64,000 nucleotides of DNA from Agelaius tricolor (GCA_023055355.1 JALJCS010000004.1:21271744-21335743); one strand, 5' to 3'. Positions 1 to 13,136 are shown, numbered from the stretch's first letter. Program-made: numbers and translations. Notes: generated from the letters alone by a model not told the origin.

Positions 1-3000
1 CTTTGTCTGAGGACAGTGACAGAGTGGCATCAACTCTTTGAAAAGGTTGCACTGTCTTTGTGCAGCCATCAGTTTTTAAGATTAGATAAGAATGGGTGCT
101 GATCTCGCTTTGGGTCAAGTGCATGTAGAAGATGTCTTCTCAAGAGCTTCTTCAGGTCTATTTTTTAACACACACAGACAGTTTGGAATATGAAGCTGTG
201 ATCTCATGGAAAGGGAGAGAAGTTATGCATTTTTTCTTCCTAGCACTTGGGAGCTGGATGTACAGTTCTTTTGGATTCCTTTCACATTCCAGCCTCCTTG
301 TTTTGATGATCTGAATTACTGTTAGGCATGAAAAAACTTATTTTTGTACCCTCGCTAAAACTGGTCGACTGAAATACTGGGGAAATACAGTGTAGGTCAT
401 AGAAAACTTTCACTCTTCTGTAAAAGAGAATGTTTATAAATTACCAGCATAGGAATTTGGAGCAGTATAGTGTAAGTACATATTAAGATTCTGCTGAGTG
501 CTCTTAGAATTGTATGATTAAAAAATACTGATTATAGAAAATAAAGGACTTAAAGAGAAGAGGAAAATAATTGTTCAAACTTTTATAAATGGAAGACTAT
601 TTTGTGATACAGTTATTTGTGCTATTTCTGTGTAAGCAGTTACAAATGAAAATCATGAATACAGATACAGATTTAGAAAGGCAAGCTACAATGATTAGAT
701 GTGTGCATTTACTGTAAAATCCTGTCCCATGATACTGAGAGATGCAGTTGTGTGATTTATTTAGAGGGAGTAAAGTTTTATTCTGACATGTAATTCTGTG
801 TTTCGTTTAGAGATAGTAGGTAGATGTACCTTGTCACTTTGGTCACAAAGTTCTGTCCTTTACCTGTTGTTTTTCTTGCTCCCTCTCAGCAGGCTCTTTT
901 CATGCCCCAGTCACTTTAGAATTCCCTTTAGGCACATGAGCTTGGCAAGTCTTGCTAAAAGAAGCGAAGAGTGGAGGTTAAGAAATGTTCCAGTTCTTCC
1001 TCTTTCCAGAGCCTGCTACTTCTATGGTTTGTTTCTCTTCAGGTCAGAGAATTGTCAGGAGCTTGGTGTCCATGACCATAGAACAGGTATGAAAAAACTT
1101 CTTTATGTTTCTGCTAACCTCTTTAGGGTAGTAAGAACACCAAAAGGGAAAAGACAGCTCTCAAATCCCAGAGCCACATAGTAAAGCTAAATATTTTTGC
1201 AGCCTGTAACCTTCCCCCTTCTTTTCCCCTGGAAAAGACTGATATATTTTCAGGGTCCATTTCCCTTTTTAATAAGCTATTGATGAAGCCAGGGCTCATG
1301 CCATGTAAGAACAGCTCTAGAATAATATCTGTAATGAATTAAGACTTCTGTTTGCATAATACCTTAGCACTCACTTGGGGCTTTTGAAGCCTCTGCTTCC
1401 TAGAATTATCAACCCAGACCTCTTTGTGTGTCTTGGATGTATTTTTGTTAAAACTGCATGATTTAATGAAAATGAGATATATTTTCGGATTATCCATTCA
1501 AGTTAGCTGAGTAAGACCAAGGAAGAGTTATCTAAAGGATGTTTTTTTGATGTAATTTTTGGTTGAAGGTAAGATGTGAAAAATATCCTTAATGAAACTT
1601 TACAGACATCTTTGCTTTCATTTCTGTGACAAGAGCTTTAGATACCTGGTCTCAGAGAAAACCACAAACAAATCAATGGTATTTAAATTTTCTGCCCTGT
1701 AAATAGACAAAAACATGCTGTTATCATTTCCAAATGAAGTATGAGTATTGGGACCCCATTCATTATGTCGCTATTTCTATTAATATTATTATTCCTAGCA
1801 CTAGATAGGAAAAACCTGTAGTAATTTATGGGTGTGTATATGTTTCCACTAGCGTAAGTTGTGATCATTGTCCATTATCTTTCATTGCTCTTTTCAACTG
1901 TTTCCAAATAAATATTTCTATTTCATGCAAAATCATGAGTTTTGTGCTGGACTCATTGCACTAAAAACGTGAAGGTGTCAGTAAAGAAACTCAGTGTTCC
2001 ACTGGAGTTCAGTGCTGCCTTTGTACTTCAGTCTTTAGTGAGGTCTTCAACCCAGAGTGGATGTACGAGGTGCATCCCAAACCACAGGAAGAAATCTCTT
2101 ATGTGTGAGCAGGGAGAGCTCTGGCCCTGGTACAGTGGAAGCTGTGGGAGAAATTAACTCAAAGCAAGAACAGAAGTGAAGACATCATGTTTGGTCACTC
2201 TGACCCTCTGGTGCTGACCACGCTGACAAAAGAAATAACAAAAGATATTCCTAGCATAAGAAGAATAGTCAGAAGATTGTGTTTCTAAAGAAGACTGAGA
2301 CAAGGAGGTTGGTGTAGAAAATTTTGTACGAATGTAGTGACCTCTACCTATACTGATAACCTAGTGTTATTCACTGGCTTTGCTTTGCTGTCATAGTGGA
2401 GTCCTCGCAGGGAGCTATCAAGGTCTACAAACTGTGCTGAACTGTGCAATTCTTTGCGCTAAATGCAAACAATCTCATGCAAATGCAAATCTCTGTCAGC
2501 TGAAATTGTATCTCTCAATAAATTTCACCAGGAAGTCCTATACACTCTAGCCTTCTCATCTGATTCCTGCTGATTACCTATCTCCAAACAAAGCTCCTCA
2601 GCAGGTTCTAGAGGAATCCTCATTTACCTGTTTTCCAGATGTTTTCAACTTTTCCTATGAAAAGCAAACAAATTCAACCATGATATTAGGGCACTAGGGG
2701 ACATGTCCTGTTGATAAACAATGCCAAAATGTAGCTTCAGGGAAGCTGGTAGATTTTCTTGTGTTTGTCTGAGTGCTGAGAAGCTGCTCTTGAATCACAG
2801 GGCAAATATATGTCAAGGCTATAAGGGGAATGTGTAATACTCAGGAATCTGCTCATCACCTTGTTCTCCACAGTGGTGTGGAGCATGGCTCCCCTCCAAA
2901 ACCACAGTAATTCTGCCTTTACTTACGTGAGTAATTAACTGACCATTCCTCAAGCACATACCTAAACCACCTAGAACTCATGAAAACATCCCCATTCTTA

Positions 3001-6000
3001 CAGATTTCCTTTCCCTGATTTATCACTTGTCCAGAGGGGACATGTTTTTCACCTGTGTTTTTCCTTGCTTTGTGCTCTAGAAAGGGATTTTGCTAGCTGT
3101 GACCCCTCATAGCACCCATCCACTACAGCCTGTATACATAGGTAAGTGCTAATTGAGGCAGCATCTGCAACTGGTGCTACATTCTCAAAGGTAGGGCATT
3201 GATTTCCATTCCTTTCCTTCACTGTCAGTGCCTGGTAACAACAGGAATTAATGCTGCCATTCAAAGAGTGCTCTTGGGACTGCAGTGGGCAGACTCCAGC
3301 TGTCTTAGTTCTCAAGGACTCTTCATAACTTAGCTCTGGAGTGGTTGTTTCCCAGCACTAAATTTTTTGTGTGACCTCCCTAAATGAGATTGCAGCTTAA
3401 TTAAAGAATTTTAATGAATGTATAATGGGACTGCTTTCATTTCTATGTGGATCTATATGTACAGAGAAGCAGCAGAGAAAGATGGAAAGGAGAAGGTTAG
3501 TGTAGTGTGAAGTTTGTGTTTGCAAACAAAAATCCTGTAAAAATTCCTTCTTTCAGAGACTAAATACATGGATAAGGGAACTCACACATTACTCTGCTAT
3601 TCCAGAACTCAGATTTATGTTCAGTTTGGCTCAGAGCTTTAGCTCAGCAATATATCAGGCACCAAAACCAGCAATGGTACAGACAGCTCTACCCCAAAAA
3701 GTTCAGGAATTCTGGTTTTACTTAAGTCTTTTCTCAGATCAGAAAACGTATGTAATACACATTATATGATAATAGAATCTATAGGCTCAATGTGCTGTTC
3801 TGGGTGGAAAAGGCAGATCATAGCCAGTGACACAGGTTTATTCCCTTTTGGAATAAACCCCTGTAGGGTGCAGGTGCCTGCAGACTGTCCAAAATCCTTA
3901 AAAAAAGGTGGAAGCAGGTGAAGTATTAAATCAGTCACTTCTACTTTAAAAGGGCAAACAATTTTGTGTTCAGTCTGTCAGCTCTTAGAGCAAAGCAAGA
4001 AAAACCATCTCCAGTGCATCTTCAAGGCCAGATGGAACACTTACTGCCCATTCCACCCAAAGCCCTGAGCAGCAGTCCCAGGGAAAGATGAGGATGCTCA
4101 TGAACGGAGACTCTGTCTCTTGCTCTTGCCTGTCAAGCATTGGGCAAGAGGCATCTGCCCTAGAAAGGACACCCCTACAACTTCACACTTTAGCACTTAC
4201 ACTCCATCTCATAAAAGCCTACTATTTAGGATTTATGTGAGTGAAGTGAAATTCATCTGGTGTGAAATATTAGCCAAATCCTCATTTATTTCTTTCCAAG
4301 TTTTACATAAATCCAGATGATCTGATGCACCAAGAAGGACAGACTGAATCTGTTGTACTACACATATGTATGCACTCTTAATTACTTTGAAACCTCAGAG
4401 GTAAGACTGAATTTTAGACTTTCATGACATGGGTCTATACAGAGATAAGAACATGCAAGGAATATTACTTTACTCTCTTCTTTTACTCTTAGCTCATCTG
4501 AGCCACCTGCCTTGCATTGCCAGAGTGCTCAGACTCCTCCTGAGAGGTCTGGCTCCTTGGGCAGCTCTGTCAGGGCTGTCGCCCATCCACTGGAGAGTTG
4601 ACAGTCATGAGACATGTGGCTTGGATTCCAAGGAAGAGGGAATCTGTTTTAGACTTTAAGGTACGTGCATAGATTAAACTCATTAAAGCATTTTGTGGCG
4701 ACTTAAATGAAATGCCTCAGATGTCAAAGCAGACTTCCCTCTCTGTCTGTTGTGCTGTGTCTAGAAGTGAATTAAATTTCCTACTGAGCCAAAAGGGAAA
4801 AAAGAAATGGGGAGATAACCAGAGCAATTTGGCTTTAGCACAGACAAAGTCTTTGTCAGATGTAAAGATAACAAACAGGAAGAAAATGCCTCTGTGGGAA
4901 TTCAGTCTCACAGTGTATCTGTGAAAATAATGTAATTGACAGCCCTTCTTCTGACCACACTCACTGCTCCAGACACTGTGTCACTGGCTGTGGAAGTCAC
5001 CCTGTGCCTTCTAGGCAGCCCCATAAGGTGTCTGCATAGCTGGAAACACCCTGCAAAGCTCATCTTGAAGCCTGCTATTAGTCCAGATAGACCAGGACAG
5101 TAGGAGACCTAAGATTTTTATTTTTTTATCCTTATTCTTGAAAATTTGAAATTCAGATTTGGGCATGTATTGGAAAGTATGGGCCTTATTATTTTTTTGC
5201 TGTATGTCCTACCAAGGTGAATCAGGGATACAACTGTACAGAAGTAAATATAAACATAATCAATAATTCTACATTTTGTTATCACTGTCTGCAATAAGTC
5301 TGCTCTTCCTAAGGATTTGGATAAGTTTTCCCTACTCCCTTACATCTCAAGTTAATACATTAGAAGCTTTTCCTTCATTGAACTAAATCATTAATGCTGA
5401 AACCCTCATAAAACATACATAGGGGATCTTTTGCTCCACATGTAAACATTTCATAAACCTGTTTATGAAGAAAAGCTAATCACATCTCAAGTGAAAACCA
5501 CAGATTGAAATGAATCCATGTATACTGGAATGATCCCAAACCTTGAAGAAGACTCCTAGAAACCTCTGTAACCAAACCAAGACCCTGAATATATGTTCAG
5601 AATACATGGGAGATAATATGATTTAGATTTGAAGCCTACAGTTTCACATTTTTCAGGCTTTTCTAATGCTGTTTACAACTTTGCAAAGTAATTTGTGGAG
5701 CAAGGGGTAAGAGACAGAGAAAATTAGCAGTTTTTTCTTTAAATGATACTACTAGCTGCTCACCTGGTAGTTGGAAGGAGTAGACATAAGTGCATCAACA
5801 CTTTTAAAAGCTTTTACTGTTCTGGGTAGAACTTTATCCATCTTTAACACTGTCACATAGCTTAGCAGAAAGCTATGTTTTTTGAGATCAGTAAAGCAAA
5901 GTGTTAACGTGTTAGGAAATTCAACTGCAGTACCTTTGGTTCAACCACATTAATATAAATATAATTTAATAACAGTGCAGGAAAATTACCAACTATGCAA

Positions 6001-6095
6001 GAATAATGATAGTCTGTTTCTGAGCAATTTCAGATGTTGTTTCTGAATTTTTATGAAAGTCGTGAGGACATGACAGTGACAGCTTAAATGTGGAA
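1..6095. other. Intergenic DNA, no gene recognised
   Basis: This AT-rich stretch contains only short open frames that resemble no family I recognise and show no splice-bounded exon structure. I see no RNA gene and no clear interspersed repeat. A small perfect hairpin at 3835-3859 is listed separately. It lies tens of kilobases 3' of NTRK2, so it is most simply intergenic spacer. Ancient decayed repeats could be present without being visible by eye. Confidence 0.5.
3835..3859. repeat. Perfect 10-bp inverted repeat, 5-nt loop
   Basis: The left arm ggtttattcc (3835-3844) is the exact reverse complement of the right arm ggaataaacc (3850-3859), with loop ctttt. It could fold as a short hairpin in either transcript. 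No terminator role is expected in a vertebrate genome, and it may be chance. Confidence 0.7.
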
Positions 6096-6158
6096 CTCTT
6101 TACACTCTCTATCTTCAAAGTTAAATCTCTTTACACTCTCTATCTTCAAAGTTAAATC
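6096..6158. repeat. 31-bp tandem duplication, two copies
   Basis: A 31 bp unit beginning ctctttacactctctatctt occurs at 6096-6126 and again immediately at 6127-6157. The copies look identical, which indicates a recent local slippage or duplication event. It sits just upstream of a CR1 fragment. Confidence 0.85.
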
Positions 6159-6225
6159 TAAAAAAGTGAATTATAAAAATGAATTCTGAAAATCAGTAAC
6201 ATAAATAATTTATTGGTGTGAGATC

Positions 6226-7369
6226 CCACATATCCAGTTCTGGAGTCCACAGCACAAGGAAGACATAGGTCTATTAGAGAGGTACAAAGAAGGGCCACAA
6301 AGATGATCAGAGGGCTGGAACACCACTTTTGTGAATATAGGATTGAAGCTTGGACAGAAGACTCTTCAACTAATAAAAGTTGAAAAGAGAGTGTATTTAT
6401 TACAGCGCTGGACACATGGAGAGTAACCTCCCAAAGTTATGTGCAAAAAGTCACAAACTCCTGCTCTCTATTTATCCAAAAGTTTTACATATTCAGGTGG
6501 TTTCCAGGACTGTTTCTACAACACCTATTACATGAGCATTCACTCTCGCCTCGTATTATAATTACCTGAATGTCTATTACAGCTGTGCAATTGTCCTCTT
6601 TAATTGGGTCAGTGGGCTTCTGGGGAGGAAGTAAGACGTCTTCCTCATGGTACACTCTTCACCCGTGTCAAGCTGGCAGGTCTCCTCGGCCTGCTGGTCA
6701 CAGTCCAAACCTCCTCTCATTCTTAGAAGCCAGTGGTATTTATGGTTCCTGCACTTTTACAAAATACTTCACATATCACCTGTCATTCCCAACCTTGTTT
6801 CAGTTATCCCCACCTGGTTTTCTTAGTTTCCTTGTTAAGATCTAATCACAGTACATGATCTTTGCAAATTACATTCCTAACTTAACCCCTTAATTCATTT
6901 AAGTTCTTAATTAAAAGATATATATTTTTCACTATCCTAGTTGCATTCCTAGCTTAACCCCTTGACTTAGGATGAGAGAGAAAAGATTGCTCATCCTGGG
7001 CAAGAGAAGGCTCTGGAGAGACCTCATAGCAGCCTGCCAGCACTCAAAGGGAACTCCTAAAACTGAAGGCATGGGCAAATATTGATAGGACAAGGAGTAA
7101 GTTTTAAACAAAAAGATATTTAGATTAGAAATTAGAAATAAATAATAAAATACTACTAATAAATAATACTGTGAGGGTGGTAAAGCACAGCAACAGGTTG
7201 GCCAGAGAAGCTGCAGATGCCTCATCCCTGGAAGTGTTCAAGGCCAGGATGGATTTGGCCCTGAGCAACCTGGTTTACTGGGAGGTGTCCCTGCCCATTA
7301 CAGAGGGGTTGGAACTGAGTGATATTTTAGGTGCCTTCCAATCCAAGCCTTTCTGTAATTCCATTATTA
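6226..7369 (+). mobile_element. CR1 LINE 3' fragment, split by an LTR
   Basis: Positions about 6226-6343 match the typical bird CR1 sense text (ctggag-type motifs such as agggccacaaagatgatcag at 6292-6311). Positions 6970-7369 continue the same element: ctctggagagacctcatagc at 7010-7029, then the 3' region with ccagagaagctgcag and the end aaggcca-gga-tgga through the ccttccaatcc tail. If the intervening 626 bp and one copy of GGAT are removed, the CR1 reads through without gap or overlap. The element is 5'-truncated and non-coding (only the last part of the RT ORF region and the 3' UTR). Recognition rests on remembered CR1 consensus features. Confidence 0.85.
6344..6969 (-). mobile_element. 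Solo ERV-type LTR inserted in CR1
   Basis: This 626 bp block interrupts a CR1 element and is flanked by a 4 bp direct repeat GGAT (6340-6343 and 6970-6973), the expected target-site duplication. On the plus strand it begins TG; the far end reads TTA where a canonical LTR would have CA, explained by one substitution. Read on the minus strand it carries an AATAAA polyadenylation signal (complement of 6396-6401) about 50 bp from its 3' end, as in an LTR. A 25 bp imperfect repeat lies inside (cattcctaacttaacccctt at 6871-6890 and its variant at 6943-6962). No internal gag, pol or env is seen, so it is a solo LTR. A 4 bp duplication suits a gammaretrovirus-like (ERV1) family, but the family is not determined. 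Confidence 0.75.
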
Positions 7370-10300
7370 AAGCCAATACTTCTCATCTCTTGGACAGACT
7401 CCCCAAGTCAGCCTCATGCAGCAGATACTATGTTCTGCCTGAGTGCATGTGAGAGAGCAAATATTTTAATTTTAATATAGTTTTATTTTCAGAGACATAA
7501 ATTTTAGGAAATTAAAAAAACCCCAACAAACCCCATGGTTCCTACAAACTGCATGTGACCAGTTCTACTGAGGGAGAAGATAATTCAACCATGTCTTGCC
7601 TGCAATAGAACCCAGGCAGTTGATTACTCTTAAGCAAGATCATGACTGAGAGATCTCTCTAGCCTAGAGAATGCAATTATGTAAGTTTAATTTCATCCCA
7701 CTTGGTTGTGCGAAGTCTTTAAATGACAATTATATATGAGAAGTCCTCTCATTATATTCTGTACAAAGATTAGCATTTCTGACCAAGAAAGAATATCTGA
7801 GGATAAATCACTACAAATGGTGATTTGTAGTGGGATGAACAAGAGGCTGATAATGTTCTAATGTCATCAGTATAGATTTCTTATGGTTACATTATCATTA
7901 GGGGAGAAATTTTGAGACCCTTTTTCTGATCAAATGGAAAATTTTAAATTGAAAAAATATTACTGCTTATTAAATAAGGATGTGAGTATCATTTTAGTAT
8001 AATCAAACAGTTAATTTTGAAGACAGAACTGTTATTTAGTGTACAACCATCTCAAAACAGTAACTATAAAAAAAAGAAAAAAAAAATTTTGAAAGCCCTT
8101 TGTCAATGTCTTTTATATCTCAATTGTGCAAGTGAACCATTAAAAGCAGGTGCCCTATTTATATATATGCAAACAAGGAAGTTATCAAGACATGTCACTT
8201 TAATGAAAGTTGACATCATTCTGGGATTTTGTGAGACCTAGCAGCTTGTGCATGGCAAACAGCATCCTTCAGCTCCTCTTTGCATCAATACTTTTACTCC
8301 ATTTTTTGGGTCTAGTCCTGCAAACTGTTGCACACATGTGTAGAGTATGTGTGTCTGTGTGTGTCTGGGAGCATGTTGATTTGTGCTTATTTTTGCATTC
8401 GTCTGTCAGACCTAAACTGGAAGATGTCTGCCCAGTGATATCCTATTTAGAAAGCAAATGATTTTGCACAATGCTTACTGATGTAAAACAAAAAGTAAAC
8501 CAAATTTAAACCAAAAGGGCTCTTCCACTAGTAATACTACTTTGTGCAAGCCTATGTCTTTTCATTCAGAGGATCAGAATAACTTTTCAAATATAAAAAC
8601 CAGTGTCTATTTTGCATGGGGACTTGCGTACATAGCCACGACATATAAAGGACACTCAGAGGAAGAGTGCCTCTAGATCTTACTGCGTACATAATGAAAA
8701 TTAGACTATATTAATAAGTCTCTCAAACAGCCTGCTTTGTTTTGGAATATGCCTCTGTTTGCTGTGACAGAAACAAATGCTTTCTTCCCTACCACGTTGG
8801 TTTAATTACCTACCACTCCTGTGCCAACAAGGTTTGTACTTTGATATGTAGTTGCTTGCCTATTTTTACAATCTCACCTAGTTTTTCTGGCTTTTCCTCT
8901 ATTCAACACTCATTCCCCACAGAGAATGGTTTAGAGTATGCTCTCCAAGGGATGCAGTTATAGAAAACTTCCAGAAAATAACAGACTGGGGACCCTCCTT
9001 TCCTGAATAAAGGCATGAGAGTCTGACAGGTTGGAACTAGAAATATCAATACACTTGTAGCTATAGCAGTCATGTCTATGGCGTACTCTAACTGTACATT
9101 TATGTACTATAACTATTTCTGTTTATCCAACATGTATTTATTCTACATGTTCACATTTATTTCTACTTTATGTTTTTTTCCTAAATAGACTTACTTTTAC
9201 ATATGAGATTTTTCTTTCATCTCATCCTCACTTTGTAAACATTTAGTATAGCTCCCAGTTTTCACCACTGGTAGTGAGAATTATTGAAATTTTTAAAACT
9301 ATTTGGCTCTAGTATTTGACACAAGAAAGGAAGAAGCAAAAATATTTCCTCTGGATTATTCAGACAAGCAGCACCTTCAATTTCATAGTTATTTTTAACT
9401 GCATTCTTTTTCCCTTCATTTTGCTGCCTTTAATTCTAGTTCCTCTCTACTGCACAACTGATAAACTGATGCCTGTGATTCTGTCTTAGGTCCCATTCTA
9501 TTACATGCTTATCTTTCAGGAAGAGCAGATGTTCCCATATGTGCCCTATCTTTATCCTCTGATGCTTTTGCTTTGCAAACAGATGATTGTATTTCCATTG
9601 CCCTCTGTGTCTGGAGAAAAAGATACGGCACTAAGGAGTTTTTCTGTGTTGCTAATCAATGGGGTTTGTAGGCAACTGGGCTGATCCCTTTCCTACATTT
9701 TCACCATTACTATTATTCCCAGGTATTTTCCCTTGACCTTTGTTCTTTGTCTCCTCTCCCCCGCTCTAATCTTAATTTCCTCCAGGATTTCCTTTCAGCT
9801 TCTCAGTCTGAAGAAGTAACAAGAACTTGAAAAGTTCATTAAAGGCATCATTCCACTTTGCTGTTTTTTCCCCCCATTTTTTGTCCCTGCCTCCTATCAA
9901 TGCATGCTGCTGCAGGAAGGCTCTGGGCAGTACCTTGAAGATAAACCACAGGTGTTGTATGGGCACAGCCAGATCTGTGTGCGTGTGGGTGTGTGGATGG
10001 GGAGAGGGTGTGACACAGGTTTTGGAGGTGAATACAAGGACAACTTTTTGGGGATACACATGCGGTCATAATATGGCTCTGCTCTCCCTGCTGGCAGTGT
10101 TTGGAGGTCTAGTGTTCTCTGTTTCCAAAAGTCCCCGTCCCTCCTTGTACTTCACAAAGTTATTACCACTATTCTGCTTGTATGCGAGGAGGCCTTTCCA
10201 TCAGAAATCCAGTTTTTTGCTAAGCAAGCTCAGATTAAACCACATCCTAGGTATCTCTTCTCCTTCAGCATACAGGCACTAAGCATTGAAAAGTCTCCTG

Positions 10301-10725
10301 ACAGGGGCTGTCTCAACAACGCATTTCTTCACCTGTTAGTGGAGGCAGTGCTGGGAGACTTATGTAAGAAAATTTGACCATAATTGTAAGATGTTTTAGG
10401 CCTTTGGCTCAGCTGCTTAAATGAATTGGCCAGCTGGTGGTGCAGAATAAAACAGACCAGTGTCAGCATTGCAATGCATGGGATGCAGGGGACCTGAAGC
10501 CTGCATTATGCACATTGAAGGAGCTTCTTTTTGTATTGCTTGGGCTGAACCTCTAGGCTGGACACTTATTACTGACTGTCTTGTCTTTTTGCTCATCGGC
10601 TTGATGACAGTGCCCTGCCTTGAGAACCAAATTGCAGTAGACAAGGGCAAACAGGAAATTTGCTTCAAACACACATCCCAGCTGAAATATTTTAGATTAC
10701 AGACTCGTTTAGCAAACTATGGAAA
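7370..10725. other. Intergenic DNA, no gene recognised
   Basis: No supported gene. The open frames at 9772-10282 on both strands overlap each other and resemble nothing known, as expected of chance frames. A perfect 10-bp hairpin (7809-7832) and a short TG-rich patch near 8336-8370 are the only structures noted. Confidence 0.5.
7809..7832. repeat. Perfect 10-bp inverted repeat, 4-nt loop
   Basis: The arms cactacaaat (7809-7818) and atttgtagtg (7823-7832) are exact reverse complements separated by ggtg. The pairing extends one further step through a T-G wobble. No function is inferred. Confidence 0.65.
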
Positions 10726-11395
10726 TGTGAGAAACAAAGCCAACTCCTCAAAATTTTAAGAGTTTAATATGGGATAATAAGGGATGGATCAATAAAGCAA
10801 AAGTGATAGCACTGGGTGTGTGGCAACAGCCAGAGGCACACTCAATTCTTTAGTAAGTGGCCTTTTATACTGTTGCAGTTGCATTGCTTACACAAGTGAC
10901 TTTGCACATTTCTCGGAGCCCGTTTACCACAGCTCCACCTCAGGTTGCCACAGCATTGCATAAGTCCACAGCTACAGACTCTGAGGGTCCATCAGGGAGG
11001 CAGTCCAGGCTGGTCTTCTGGTGCCACTTTAGACTTGGTATTCTCCTTTTATGGTATCTTGCTCTCTGCCTGTGCTATCTTGCTTATACATTTTGCAAGA
11101 GCAGTCATATCTTGTGATACACCTTTTGCAAGCATGCTTACATCTTGTGATAGCTTTGCTTCATGCGCAATTTTAGTTATACTGTCCACAAAGGCACTTA
11201 CAATTTGCACTATAGCTACAAAAGTGGTTACAATTTATAATAATTATAAAAGCAAATACATAATAGCGAAAGCCAACTGTTACATTGCAAATTGTAACAA
11301 GCAACAAAAGTTTTCTAGGACTATATGTTTTTGCGGGTCTAAATACTCTTTCAGATCTCCTTAGCTGCTATATCTCACTGCCATTATTTACCACA
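10726..11395 (-). mobile_element. Probable solo LTR, antisense
   Basis: The 670 bp block begins TGTGAGAAA and ends TTTACCACA on the plus strand, giving the TG...CA termini and short inverted ends (TGTG/CACA) of a retroviral LTR. It is flanked by GAAA on both sides (10722-10725 and 11396-11399), a 4 bp target-site duplication. Read on the minus strand, the 3' part holds an ATTAAA polyadenylation signal (complement of 10763-10768). The motif agcactgggtgtgtggcaac (10809-10828) resembles antisense songbird ERV LTR sequence as I remember it. The open frames inside (10857-11364) are chance frames of the LTR. No internal retroviral genes lie next to it. Confidence 0.6.
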
Positions 11396-11764
11396 GAAAC
11401 CTTTTGTTCTCGTATTTATCCCATAAAGCATTTCCAGATACAGATGCTGCACAAAATAAAGGCATATTGGAGAGTTTTTTAATAAATAGACCCTAAGCTC
11501 TATATTATTCCTGCCTAGGCTATTATGAGACATTAGGCCTTTTATGAAATTTCTGAAACAAAACATCTTCTGCTCTTTGTGTTACAGTGGGGAATACACA
11601 TAGATGACAGAGCCTTATTTAGTATTCAACTACTTCACCCATCATTCCCTCCCACAAAGGATATTGCAGCATTAGACAGAGGTCGGAGCAGGGCACTGAA
11701 AATATTTAAGCACATGAGAAATCTGGTTAGGGAAATAGATTTAAAAGGCTGGGATTGTTTATTT

Positions 11765-12010
11765 GTCAAAGGCTGTGAATAAGAGGAGACATGATAGAGC
11801 ATACAAAATAGCTAATTTTAAAGAGAAAGCAGAACAGAAACCTCTATCCTTTCTGTCTCATAACAATGTGGCAATGAAGCATTCAAAGAAATCAAGAAGT
11901 GGCAAATTCAGAACTGATAAAAGGAAAAATTATCCCATCAAAACATAATTAGATTGGAATCAATTACCACCTACTGCCCTGCTGGCTAAGAATGCAGTTC
12001 AAAGTTAAAG
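11765..12010 (+). mobile_element. Ancient, decayed CR1 fragment
   Basis: The string aagaggagacatgatagagc (11781-11800), the acataaaat-type block after it, and the later aatt-gattggaatcaattacc stretch follow the order seen in old amniote CR1 3' regions (gggacatgatagagg ... aaaat ... tggaactc). Divergence is high, which implies an old insertion. The short frame at 11763-11948 is a remnant of this element, not a gene. The boundaries are approximate. Confidence 0.55.
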
Positions 12011-12990
12011 TTAAAAAATAAAAGAGGGTGTGTTCTTTCTACAATAAGATGCATAAGAGTAACATAAAAAGGGGAAGAAAAGGTGTCCAAAAATCTTAAG
12101 TATTTCCAAGAGGCAAATCAGTTTATCAGTAAGGGGAGATTGAAATGGGATCTGTGTTTCCTATCTGCTATTCACTTGGTTGCATTAACCTTCCTGAAAG
12201 GACATGGGTTGGCCTCTCAATGCACCCATCTGGAGTCACATATGGAAAACAAAACACAGGACACCTGAAATTAATACAACAGGCTGTGAACTTCAGTGCT
12301 GAGAAACCTGTGGTTACTACTGTCTTTGCTTGCTTAGCTGTAGTTTAGTAACTGTGAGCACGTGGAGTACAGCATCTTGAATTGCCTCTGCTCAATTTCC
12401 AAAGCTTATCTGGATGCACTCTGAGAAAATATGAGGCAAATGCTGTCATACTTCTTGGTTATCACTTCATGAATATTTCATAGTTACAGGAAAGGTAATT
12501 TCCGCTCTCCCTGCTCATATCTTTTTGGAGGAAACAGATCTGGATTTTACAGTTTGAGATTCTTCACTACAAGGACCCCTCATAACCACCTCTCCAAACT
12601 TAGGCTCATGGCCTTTCACACCTTGTGGACATGTAGCAGTAGTTACAGAAGGGAAAAAAGATCCCTTAAGCCATAGCAGAAAATAAAAGTTGCAGTTATC
12701 TTGGCATAGAACTTAAATATATAATCAGATCAGAATCCTAAAGGCAAGATGTCATAATCTAGTTGCCCCCATAGTTGCTTTGCACACAGTAATTTGTTCT
12801 AGTAACACCTTAAATAAACCTTAAATAAACATTTTACTTAAAACAGTCCAATACTGGTGTTCCTACAGCTTTTTCCAACATTTTCCTAGCTGTTTTTTTC
12901 AGTAGTTGCCTGATTTCTAGGCAGCCTCAAGAGGAGATGTGGAAAGAGAAAAACATACCTTGAAAGTAGGGATGAAATTTTTTGTTGTTT
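12011..12990. other. Intergenic DNA, nothing recognised
   Basis: No gene, RNA gene or clear repeat is visible before the microsatellite. Confidence 0.5.
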
Positions 12991-13136
12991 AGAAAAGAAA
13001 AGAAAAAAGAAAAGAAAAAAGAAAAGAAAAGAAAAGAAAAGAAAAGAAAAGAAAAGAAAAGAAAAGAAAAGAAAAGAAAAGAAAAGAAAAGAAAAGAAAA
13101 GAAAAGAAAAGAAAAGAAAAGAAAAGAAAAGAAAGA
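12991..13136 (+). repeat. (GAAAA)n microsatellite, about 145 bp
   Basis: Positions 13021-13130 are 22 uninterrupted copies of GAAAA, preceded by slightly imperfect copies (12991-13020) and ended by a partial copy. The minus strand reads as an artificial Phe/Ser/Leu-rich frame that should not be annotated. Long homopurine-homopyrimidine tracts like this can adopt triplex structures and are usually polymorphic in length. The run may be mis-sized in the assembly. Confidence 0.97.

Noticed and set aside
9827..10282. 151-codon plus-strand frame
   Set aside because: Low-complexity, Ser/Phe/Leu-rich, overlaps open frames on the other strand, and no family is recognised.
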